The position numbers and the translations under genes are program-made. The notes under the pieces were generated by a model that saw nothing but the letters and a program-made list of their open reading frames with translations, was not told where the DNA came from and searched no databases. A DNA stretch of 5,133 nt, from NCBI GenBank assembly GCA_900764225.1, contig CAAFNG010000421.1:1-5133 (forward strand), read 5' to 3'. Below are positions 1 through 5,133 of this stretch, piece after piece; position 1 is the stretch's first letter; every line of letters begins with the position of its first letter. The DNA comes from Lachnospiraceae bacterium (lineage in GTDB: Bacteria > Bacillota > Clostridia > Lachnospirales > Lachnospiraceae).

Positions 1-685
1 ACCGAAGAGACCTTCATTTCTGGAAGCACTGAAAAAGCCAGGAATGTCCTACATCTGCGAGGTAAAAAAAGCTTCCCCATCAAAGGGGCTGATCGCGCCG
101 GATTTTCCCTATCTTGAGATTGCAAAGGAATATAAGGCGGCAGGTGCAGCTGCAATATCCTGCCTGACAGAGCCTTTTTACTTCATGGGAAGTGATACCC
201 ATCTCCGCGAGATCACAGAACAGGTGGATATTCCGGTGTTGCGAAAAGATTTCACGGTGGATAAGTACATGATCTATCAGGCAAAAGCATTTGGGGCATC
301 GGCTGTGCTTCTGATCTGTGCGATCTTAAATGATGAGGAATTAAGAGAATACCGCGAGCTGGCAGAAAATCTTGGAATGGATGCCCTGGTGGAAGCTCAT
401 GACGAAAACGAAGTGGCGCGGGCTTTGAAGGCAGGCGCGAAGATCGTAGGCGTCAATAACCGTGATCTGAAAACTTTTCAGGTGGATATGAATAACAGCA
501 TCCGACTTCGAAATCTGGCACCGGACAATGTAGTTTTTGTATCGGAAAGCGGAATCAGAAATGCAGGAGACATCGCGATTCTGGAAAGAAACCGCGTAGG
601 TGCAGTCCTCATCGGAGAGACCCTGATGAGAAGTCCGGATAAAAAAGCAGCACTGGAAGAACTGAATGGCGGGACACTGGTATGA
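1..685 (+). CDS. trpC: Indole-3-glycerol phosphate synthase, 5' end missing
   Basis: This cytoplasmic enzyme closes the indole ring, converting CdRP to indole-3-glycerol phosphate with loss of CO2 and water, and feeds TrpA. The window opens inside the gene: codons are in frame from position 2, and 14 codons precede the first visible Met (44). About 227 residues are seen against a family length near 260, so roughly 30 N-terminal residues are missing and Met44 is internal. Visible TIM-barrel motifs, numbered from that Met, are [10 protein letters not shown] (Glu6 and Lys8, substrate site), VLRKDF with the catalytic Lys68, LVEAHD (Glu117), VNNRDL (Asn138) and the phosphate-binding VSESGI (167-171), then a GAVLIGE segment near the C-terminus. 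All expected catalytic positions are present, so it should be active. The stop overlaps the trpF start (ATGA), suggesting translational coupling. Assignment is secure from the motifs. Confidence 0.97.
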   Translation, partial: PKRPSFLEALKKPGMSYICEVKKASPSKGLIAPDFPYLEIAKEYKAAGAAAISCLTEPFYFMGSDTHLREITEQVDIPVLRKDFTVDKYMIYQAKAFGASAVLLICAILNDEELREYRELAENLGMDALVEAHDENEVARALKAGAKIVGVNNRDLKTFQVDMNNSIRLRNLAPDNVVFVSESGIRNAGDIAILERNRVGAVLIGETLMRSPDKKAALEELNGGTLV

Positions 686-1326
686 ACGAAAGAAAGCATA
701 TGACAGCCCGTACCAGGATCAAGATCTGCGGTCTCACCCGCCCGGAAGACATCCAGGCAGTAAATGAGGCCAAACCGGACTTCTGCGGATTCATCGTAGA
801 ATTTCCCAAAAGCCGGAGAAATGTCACAGTGGATCAGCTACGGAAGCTTCGGGAAAAACTGGATGAGAATATTTTGCCGGCAGGCGTATTCGTCAATGCA
901 CCGGTGGAGCTCCCCGCACAGCTTTTAAACGAAGGAACCATTGCACTGGCACAGCTTCACGGACAGGAAGACGAAGAATATATAACCCGGCTTAAGGGAA
1001 TGACAGACCAGCTGCTTATCAAGGCTTTTTCCATAAAAACAGAAGAGGATGTGGAGCAGGCGCTCCGTTCGGGAGCAGACTACATCCTCCTGGATCAGGG
1101 AGCCGGCGGAACCGGAGAAACCTTTGACTGGAATCTGGTGCCATCCATAAAACGACCATGGTTCCTTGCAGGAGGCCTTGGCTGCGACAATCTGGAATCA
1201 GCCATACACCTGCTCCACCCCTGGGCAGTAGATTTAAGTAGCAGCGTGGAAACCGACGGTCACAAAGACCCGGATAAAATATTAAAAGCGGTACAGGCCG
1301 TGAGGAACATAGAGGAGGAAATATAA
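682..1326 (+). CDS. trpF: Phosphoribosylanthranilate isomerase
   Basis: TrpF carries out the Amadori rearrangement of N-(5'-phosphoribosyl)anthranilate to CdRP, the substrate of TrpC. The 214-residue product has the usual size for a stand-alone TrpF, a single TIM barrel in the cytoplasm. Visible motifs are [11 protein letters not shown] with the general-base Cys16, GVFVN (68-72), LAQLHGQE (89-96), [15 protein letters not shown] with the general-acid Asp138, the glycine-rich LAGGL (162-166) and DLSSSVE (184-190). The segment EFPKSRRNV replaces the more common APKSPRYV; I take this as lineage variation, since Ser and Arg are kept. The ATG at 682 overlaps the trpC stop by 4 nt. A second in-frame ATG at 700 would remove six residues, and neither start has a strong Shine-Dalgarno sequence. 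I prefer 682 for the coupling, but the exact start is uncertain. Confidence 0.96.
   Translation: MNERKHMTARTRIKICGLTRPEDIQAVNEAKPDFCGFIVEFPKSRRNVTVDQLRKLREKLDENILPAGVFVNAPVELPAQLLNEGTIALAQLHGQEDEEYITRLKGMTDQLLIKAFSIKTEEDVEQALRSGADYILLDQGAGGTGETFDWNLVPSIKRPWFLAGGLGCDNLESAIHLLHPWAVDLSSSVETDGHKDPDKILKAVQAVRNIEEEI
1313..1318 (+). promoter_or_regulatory. Ribosome binding site of trpB
   Basis: A perfect AGGAGG lies inside the last codons of trpF, 9 nt before the trpB ATG at 1328. It fixes the trpB start and suggests stronger independent initiation for TrpB than for TrpF, which has no such site. Confidence 0.85.
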
Positions 1327-1327
1327 C

Positions 1328-2512
1328 ATGTCAAAAGGAAGATTCGGCATCCATGGCGGACAGTACATCCCGGAAACACTGATGAACGCCGTTCTGGAGC
1401 TTGAGGAAGCATACAACCATTACAAAAACGACCCGGAATTTAACCGTGAGCTCACAGAGCTTCTCAATGAATATGCAGGAAGACCATCCCGTCTTTACTA
1501 TGCGGCACATATGACTGAGGATCTTGGCGGAGCTAAGATTTATCTGAAACGGGAGGATCTGAACCACACAGGAGCTCACAAGATCAACAACGTACTTGGT
1601 CAGGTGCTCCTGGCAAAAAAAATGGGCAAGACCCGTGTCATCGCAGAAACAGGAGCCGGCCAGCACGGTGTTGCAACTGCAACCGCAGCAGCACTCATGG
1701 GTATGGAATGTGAGGTATTCATGGGAAAAGAGGATACCGAGCGTCAGGCCTTAAATGTTTACAAGATGCGTCTTCTGGGAGCAAAAGTTCATCCTGTCAC
1801 AAGCGGAACTGCAACTTTGAAAGATGCCGTTTCCGAGACCATGCGTGAGTGGACGAACCGTATCGCAGATACCCATTACGTACTGGGATCTGTTATGGGA
1901 CCACATCCGTTCCCGACCATTGTCCGTGATTTTCAGGCAGTGATCTCCAAGGAGATCAAGGAACAGATGCTGGAAAAAGAGGGCAGGCTTCCGGATGTTG
2001 TACTTGCCTGCGTAGGTGGCGGCTCCAATGCCATCGGAACTTTCTACAATTTTATTGAGGATAAAGATGTTCGTCTTATCGGCTGTGAGGCAGCAGGACG
2101 TGGCGTGAATACAGCAGAGACGGCAGCAACCATCGCAACCGGCCGCCTTGGAATCTTCCACGGCATGAAATCCTATTTCTGCCAGGATGAATACGGACAG
2201 ATCGCACCGGTATATTCCATTTCCGCAGGACTGGATTATCCGGGAATCGGACCAGAGCATGCACATCTCTATGATACCGGAAGAGCAGAATATGTACCGG
2301 TAACAGATGACGAGGCAGTAGACGCTTTCGAGTATCTTTCCAGAATGGAAGGAATCATTCCAGCCATCGAAAGTGCCCATGCAGTAGCCTATGCGAAAAA
2401 AATTGCGCCGACACTTGGAAAAGACAAGATTATGGTAATTACCATTTCCGGACGTGGAGATAAGGACTGTGCGGCAATCGCCCGCTACAGAGGGGAGGAT
2501 ATTCATGAATAA
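1328..2512 (+). CDS. trpB: Tryptophan synthase beta chain
   Basis: TrpB is the PLP-dependent subunit that condenses indole, channelled from TrpA, with L-serine to give L-tryptophan; it works as an alpha2-beta2 complex in the cytoplasm. The 394-residue product has the normal length of the canonical TrpB1 class. Landmarks are the N-terminal [13 protein letters not shown], the [15 protein letters not shown] segment with the PLP-binding Lys85, the AETGAGQHG loop with catalytic Glu107, the [14 protein letters not shown] stretch (190-203), the phosphate-binding GGGSNAIG (230-237), and GIGPEHAHL later in the chain. No key residue is missing. The start is set by AGGAGG 9 nt upstream, only 1 nt after the trpF stop. 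Its last 8 nt overlap trpA, which suits equal production of the two subunits of one complex. Confidence 0.98.
   Translation: MSKGRFGIHGGQYIPETLMNAVLELEEAYNHYKNDPEFNRELTELLNEYAGRPSRLYYAAHMTEDLGGAKIYLKREDLNHTGAHKINNVLGQVLLAKKMGKTRVIAETGAGQHGVATATAAALMGMECEVFMGKEDTERQALNVYKMRLLGAKVHPVTSGTATLKDAVSETMREWTNRIADTHYVLGSVMGPHPFPTIVRDFQAVISKEIKEQMLEKEGRLPDVVLACVGGGSNAIGTFYNFIEDKDVRLIGCEAAGRGVNTAETAATIATGRLGIFHGMKSYFCQDEYGQIAPVYSISAGLDYPGIGPEHAHLYDTGRAEYVPVTDDEAVDAFEYLSRMEGIIPAIESAHAVAYAKKIAPTLGKDKIMVITISGRGDKDCAAIARYRGEDIHE
2491..2498 (+). promoter_or_regulatory. Ribosome binding site that decides the trpA start
   Basis: AGGGGAGG lies inside the trpB 3' end, 6 nt before the ATG at 2505. It supports that start over the longer in-frame option at 2454, which would add 17 residues with no family resemblance and no ribosome binding site. 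Confidence 0.85.
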
Positions 2513-3296
2513 AAGAATTACAGAAGCTTTTGCAAATGGAAAAGCATTTATTCCTTTCGTGACCTGCGGAGATCCGTCACTTGAGGTCACAGAGCAGCTG
2601 GTATACGCAATGGAGGAAGCCGGGGTAGATCTGATCGAGCTTGGAATCCCGTTTTCAGATCCAACAGCAGAGGGACCGGTAATCCAGGCAGCCAATGTGC
2701 GGGCACTTTCCGGCGGTGTCACCACAGACAAAATTTTTGCAATGGTGGAAAAAATCCGTAAAAACACGAAAATTCCAATGGTATTCATGACCTACGCAAA
2801 TGTAGTATTTTCCTACGGAACAGAACGCTTTATTAAAAAAGCAGCAGAGGTGGGAATGGACGGACTGATCCTTCCGGATGTTCCTTTTGAGGAAAAAGAA
2901 GAGTTCGACGTAGTCTGCAGACAGTACGGCCTTGACCTGATCTCCCTGATCGCACCCACCTCCCATGAGAGGATTGCCATGATCGCAAAAGAGGCAGAAG
3001 GCTTTGTTTACTGCGTATCTTCCCTTGGAGTAACAGGAATGCGTACCAACATTACCACAGATATCGGAGCTATGGTGAAGCTGGTAAAAGTCCAGAAAGA
3101 CATCCCATGTGCAGTAGGATTTGGAATCTCAACCCCGGAGCAGGCAAAAAAGATGGCTGACCAGTCCGACGGAGCCATCGTAGGATCTGCCATTGTGAAG
3201 CTTTGCGGAGCTTATGGCAAGGACTGTGTGCCGAAAGTCAAGGCTTATGTGAAAGAGATGAAGGAGTCATTGGGGACGGAGAAAGTGGCTCGTTGA
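2505..3296 (+). CDS. trpA: Tryptophan synthase alpha chain
   Basis: TrpA cleaves indole-3-glycerol phosphate to indole and glyceraldehyde 3-phosphate and passes indole through the tunnel to TrpB. From the ATG at 2505 the product is 263 residues, the usual TrpA size. Motifs in order are [11 protein letters not shown] (15-25), [11 protein letters not shown] with catalytic Glu45, QAANVRAL (61-68), LPDVPFEE (123-130), [12 protein letters not shown] (167-178; Tyr169 matches Tyr175 of E. coli), GFGIST (205-210) and the phosphate-binding GSAIVK (227-232). One departure stands out: the position of catalytic Asp60 of E. coli is Glu56 here (PTAEGP rather than PLADGP). Glu keeps the carboxylate, and I believe related Lachnospiraceae share it, so I expect activity. 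The start overlaps trpB by 8 nt. It is the last gene of the operon, followed by a terminator. Confidence 0.97.
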   Translation: MNKRITEAFANGKAFIPFVTCGDPSLEVTEQLVYAMEEAGVDLIELGIPFSDPTAEGPVIQAANVRALSGGVTTDKIFAMVEKIRKNTKIPMVFMTYANVVFSYGTERFIKKAAEVGMDGLILPDVPFEEKEEFDVVCRQYGLDLISLIAPTSHERIAMIAKEAEGFVYCVSSLGVTGMRTNITTDIGAMVKLVKVQKDIPCAVGFGISTPEQAKKMADQSDGAIVGSAIVKLCGAYGKDCVPKVKAYVKEMKESLGTEKVAR

Positions 3297-3369
3297 CTGT
3301 CCCAACTGGCTTTTTACAGTCCGAAGTAAAAATTATAGCAATGAGATATTCAGCAAAATGCAGAAAATA

Positions 3370-3409
3370 CCTCGTATCATCTGAAAAAGATGGTGCGAGG
3401 CATTTTTTT
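3370..3409 (+). terminator. Rho-independent terminator of the trp operon, probably bidirectional
   Basis: A 13-bp stem (3370-3382 with 3388-3400, two G-T wobbles, no mismatch) closes a GAAAA loop and is followed by CA and seven T (3403-3409). It lies 74 nt after the trpA stop. The left flank is A-rich (AAAATA before the stem), so on the minus strand the same hairpin is followed by TATTTT. It can therefore also end transcription of the convergent regulator gene, whose stop is 56 nt to the right. The T-run is better on the plus strand. This is the main content of the 159-bp spacer 3297-3455; I see no gene there. Confidence 0.92.
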
Positions 3410-3455
3410 GCGCTTTGCTGATTTACTTTTTACTCTTCAATTGTTGTGTCTGGCA

Positions 3456-4601
3456 TTAAGCACTGTAGTCACCGTTTTCGAGCTGTTTGATCATAGCGTT
3501 CATGATATTGACAGCTTCCTCAGGCGCATAATAGGAATCCGGATCCATTTCAGTCAGGAAATCATAAAAAATCTGCAGTATAAACGGCTCTGTGATAGCA
3601 AAACACATATGCTCTCCAAAATTCGTCTGATAGGTGAGCGAACAGGTATTTCCGCAGAGAGCCATGCGAAGATTTTCGGACAGATGATTCAGTGGCTTTT
3701 TTAAGATCCGGTAAGATCCTTCACGACAGCACTGAGATATTTCCTGAAGAATCCGGATCCGTTGTTTTATATTCAGTGGATGGTAAAATGTGGACGGAAT
3801 TTCTTCAAACAGTCCATCCCGCAGGAAACGTGTCATGCCGTATTCTGTAAAATAGATAACAAATTTCCCATTTTTAATACGCTGCATGTTATCCATAAAT
3901 AAAGCGTCTGCCATGGAGATAACGTAATCAGCTCCCGAAAGATCGTAGTTAAAAATCTCTTCCAGCAGATCTTTGCGAAGAAAAGGAAGAATACAGGCTT
4001 CAGGCTGAATAAAGATTGCCATATCGGAAGAAGCCCTTGTCTTGGCAACAAACTGGAAAAGAGACGGCAGATCATCTGCAATAATAGGAAAAGTCTGGAA
4101 CGCAGGCTGGCAGAGATCCTGGTGGGAATTGAACAAATTCCATAAAGCCTGAAGGATATCCGGATCCTGATATAAAATTCCCATCTGATAATCAGAAGAG
4201 CAGGTGATGGCATATTCCGAAGTCAGGATCATATAAGGCAGAGCGGAAAGCTTCCTGAAATGCGAAATTTCATCTGTATAAAAACAGTGAATACGATAAT
4301 CCAGCTTATTCATATAAACAGGAAACAGATTCCTTAAATAATAAAGTTCGTAAAGTTCATGCGCTTCTGTAAACCGTGCAGAGCGGTTCAGACTGAAAAT
4401 ATGGTCAATTTTAAGGGAGCCGGAAGGCTGTATGGTAGATAACAGGTGCAGCAAAAAAGGATAGTCAGGCTGCAGAAAAAGAGCAATCCTTCCATCGGTT
4501 TTGGACGCTTCTGTCATTAAAATCTGGTGAACAGAAGAATCCAGTGCCTGTCTGGAATTCAGCAGAAGACAGTTCTGACCGGCAGGAAAAGAATTGACCA
4601 A
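3456..4601 (-). CDS. C-terminal part of a split helix-turn-helix regulator, function unknown
   Basis: This is a 381-residue open frame if read from the TTG at 4601, and the frame stays open upstream to 4643. I do not recognise the family. The region is soluble in appearance: no signal peptide, no clear membrane helix, mixed alpha/beta character, rich in Leu, Phe and Tyr. Tyr- and Phe-rich helices (81-96) are followed by segments such as PYMILTSEYAITCSSD (122-137) and KNGKFVIYFTEYGMTRFL (243-260). It has no proper start of its own: the TTG and the first ATG codon (4517) both lack a Shine-Dalgarno sequence. It begins where the helix-turn-helix frame is lost, so I read it as the sensing or effector part of one protein of about 491 residues. 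Joined to the upstream part it would start at residue 108. The frame is intact for over 380 codons, which argues against old decay. It ends 56 nt from the shared terminator. Confidence 0.75.
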   Translation of the reverse strand: MVNSFPAGQNCLLLNSRQALDSSVHQILMTEASKTDGRIALFLQPDYPFLLHLLSTIQPSGSLKIDHIFSLNRSARFTEAHELYELYYLRNLFPVYMNKLDYRIHCFYTDEISHFRKLSALPYMILTSEYAITCSSDYQMGILYQDPDILQALWNLFNSHQDLCQPAFQTFPIIADDLPSLFQFVAKTRASSDMAIFIQPEACILPFLRKDLLEEIFNYDLSGADYVISMADALFMDNMQRIKNGKFVIYFTEYGMTRFLRDGLFEEIPSTFYHPLNIKQRIRILQEISQCCREGSYRILKKPLNHLSENLRMALCGNTCSLTYQTNFGEHMCFAITEPFILQIFYDFLTEMDPDSYYAPEEAVNIMNAMIKQLENGDYSA

Positions 4602-4930
4602 ATTTGCGTGGGGGGGGTAATACTGTGCAGTGAAGTAGTGGATTTATTAGGAAAATCGGACAAAAAATGTTCAATACTTTTGCGAATATAATAATCATTC
4701 TCTCCCATGCGTGCCATCTTCCACGCTTCTTTAAGCTGATAGGTTTCAAGCGGAGTCAGTTTTATAAAATGAGCAATCTGTTCTACCAGCTCGGCAGACA
4801 TAGGTTCACGTTTTCCGTTAATAAATTTGTAAACTGTAGAACGTTCCAGATTGCAGTAATGTGCAAGAGACATTACTTTGACATTTTTCTCATGAATATA
4901 ATGTTTGAGCAAATCAGAAAATGCAGACAT
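4559..4930 (-). CDS. XRE/Cro-type helix-turn-helix regulator, N-terminal part, frameshifted
   Basis: The 123-residue product starts with a DNA-binding domain of the Cro/C1 (XRE) type. The helix-turn-helix is at about residues 17-43: VMSLAHYCNLE forms the first helix and turn, STVYKFINGKREP the recognition helix and its exit, followed by helices covering 45-75 (LVEQIAHFIKLTP, YQLKEAWKMARMG). A linker follows, and at residues 105-107 (Thr-Pro-Pro) the frame runs through eight C. The last 16 residues have no domain character and look like out-of-frame reading. With one more C the frame would continue into the 381-residue region, giving about 491 residues; with one fewer, it would stop at 4465. 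As written, only a short DNA-binding protein would be made, which might still bind its operator. The ATG at 4930 has AGAGGGG 10 nt upstream. What it regulates is unknown; it faces the trp operon but nothing ties it to tryptophan. Confidence 0.8.
   Translation of the reverse strand: MSAFSDLLKHYIHEKNVKVMSLAHYCNLERSTVYKFINGKREPMSAELVEQIAHFIKLTPLETYQLKEAWKMARMGENDYYIRKSIEHFLSDFPNKSTTSLHSITPPTQIWSILFLPVRTVFC
4610..4617. repeat. Eight-G homopolymer at the frame break of the regulator gene
   Basis: Eight G on the plus strand (eight C in the coding sense) lie exactly where the helix-turn-helix frame and the frame of the downstream 381 codons must join. In the coding sense the codons read ACC CCC CCC ACG. 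Nine or six C would give one continuous frame of about 491 or 490 codons; eight or seven C give truncated products ending at 4559 or 4465. Tracts of this length are prone to slipped-strand change in length. The tract also forms an in-frame C_CCC_CCC of the X_XXY_YYZ shape used for -1 frameshifting, but I see no upstream Shine-Dalgarno stimulator and no strong hairpin downstream. A base-calling error in the homopolymer is equally possible. Confidence 0.9.
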
Positions 4931-4940
4931 ATGTAAAAAT

Positions 4941-4947
4941 CCCCTCT
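4941..4947 (-). promoter_or_regulatory. Ribosome binding site of the helix-turn-helix regulator
   Basis: AGAGGGG on the minus strand, with 10 nt to the ATG at 4930. This is the only convincing translation start for the whole 3456-4930 region, which supports reading it as one gene. Confidence 0.7.
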
Positions 4948-4956
4948 TAATTCTAG

Positions 4957-4976
4957 TGATATTTCATAGTATATCA
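4957..4976. promoter_or_regulatory. Inverted repeat over the regulator promoter, possible operator
   Basis: TGATAT (4957-4962) and ATATCA (4971-4976) form perfect 6-bp arms with an 8-nt spacer. The 20-bp site covers the whole predicted -10 and start point of the regulator gene, the usual place for an autorepressor. The region is AT-rich, so chance is possible; the link to the helix-turn-helix protein is inference. Confidence 0.3.
4968..4976 (-). promoter_or_regulatory. Extended -10 promoter of the regulator gene
   Basis: On the minus strand TGATATACT matches the extended -10 pattern TGnTATAAT with one difference. Transcription would begin near 4961, leaving a leader of about 30 nt before the ATG at 4930 that includes the ribosome binding site. 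No good -35 stands 16-18 nt upstream; TTGACC at 4986-4991 is only 9 nt from the -10, too close to pair with it. Confidence 0.55.
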
Positions 4977-5060
4977 TATTTGGGTCAACGAAATCATTCA
5001 AATCAGACAAAAAAAGTGACAGGAAACGACATAAAATCAGTCAACAAGCTGCGCCCCATC

Positions 5061-5089
5061 TTGTGAGAAAAAATGAGATTTCTTAAAAT
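5061..5089 (+). promoter_or_regulatory. Candidate promoter reading out of the right edge
   Basis: TTGTGA (5061-5066, 4 of 6 matches to the -35) and TAAAAT (5084-5089, 5 of 6 to the -10) are 17 nt apart. It would drive a divergent gene beyond the window. AT-rich sequence gives such matches easily, and no start codon or ribosome binding site is visible before 5133. Confidence 0.35.
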
Positions 5090-5101
5090 AGAATAAGAAA
5101 T
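5078..5101. repeat. Perfect 8-bp inverted repeat over the rightward -10
   Basis: ATTTCTTA (5078-5085) and TAAGAAAT (5094-5101) are exact inverse copies with an 8-nt spacer. They overlap the candidate -10 at 5084-5089, as an operator would. The stem is nearly all A/T and has no T-run after it, so a terminator is unlikely. The intergenic stretch 4931-5133 otherwise holds no gene I can support. Confidence 0.3.
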
Positions 5102-5133
5102 TTAAATATATAGGAAAATATAGAAAATTATTG

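Noticed and set aside
2454..2504. Longer N-terminus for TrpA starting at 2454
   Set aside because: The extra 17 residues do not fit the family, and the strong ribosome binding site points to the ATG at 2505.
1751..2788. A 345-codon open frame on the minus strand
   Set aside because: It lies wholly antisense to the conserved trpB and trpA, has Cys/Ser-rich composition without domain character, and no ribosome binding site. It is a by-product of codon choice in the real genes.
3295..3321. GACTGT/ACAGTC inverted repeat right after trpA with TTTTT inside
   Set aside because: The T-run is in the 15-nt loop and not after the stem, so it does not form a terminator; the real one is at 3370-3409.
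3203..3421. A 72-codon plus-strand frame across the end of trpA
   Set aside because: It overlaps trpA in another frame and runs through the terminator hairpin; the wording has no protein character.
3390..3704. A 104-codon plus-strand frame beginning in the terminator
   Set aside because: It starts inside the hairpin and is antisense to the regulator's C-terminal region; no ribosome binding site.
4667..4936. An 89-codon plus-strand frame opposite the helix-turn-helix gene
   Set aside because: It is antisense to a clear DNA-binding domain and has no start signals.
5111..5133. AATTTTCTATATTTTCC on the minus strand, resembling a CodY box
   Set aside because: Only the first half fits AATTTTCWGAAAATT; the second half has four mismatches, and AT-rich sequence gives such half-matches often.

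Overview
The window looks like chromosomal DNA of a gut-type Firmicute, most likely family Lachnospiraceae (Clostridia). The grounds are the wording of the Trp proteins, strong AGGAGG-type ribosome binding sites, moderate GC in the genes and AT-rich spacers. This placement comes from recognising protein wording, not from a database search.

Positions 1-3296 (+ strand) are the distal half of a tryptophan biosynthesis operon in the order trpC (5' end missing) - trpF - trpB - trpA. The genes are packed tightly: trpC/trpF share ATGA, trpF/trpB are 1 nt apart, and trpB/trpA overlap by 8 nt. Together they take phosphoribosylanthranilate to tryptophan. TrpF isomerises it to CdRP, TrpC closes the indole ring, and the TrpA-TrpB complex releases indole and joins it to serine. 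The earlier genes (trpE/G/D) and the operon's control region would lie to the left, outside the window. TrpA carries Glu where the classical catalytic Asp60 is expected.

Positions 3297-3455 are the spacer between convergent genes. It holds a strong hairpin terminator (13-bp stem, GAAAA loop, T7) that probably serves both sides.

Positions 3456-4930 (- strand) hold what was, or sometimes is, one regulator gene of about 491 codons: an N-terminal XRE/Cro-type helix-turn-helix followed by a long region I cannot assign. As written it is split into two reading frames exactly at a run of eight G (eight C on the coding strand). One more C restores a single open frame. This could be phase variation, -1 frameshifting, a recent mutation or a homopolymer sequencing error, and it is the most interesting point in the window.

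Positions 4931-5133 are an AT-rich intergenic stretch. It holds the regulator's ribosome binding site, an extended -10 promoter with an overlapping inverted repeat, and a weaker candidate promoter pointing right, also overlapped by an inverted repeat. No CRISPR array, tRNA, rRNA or mobile element is visible.
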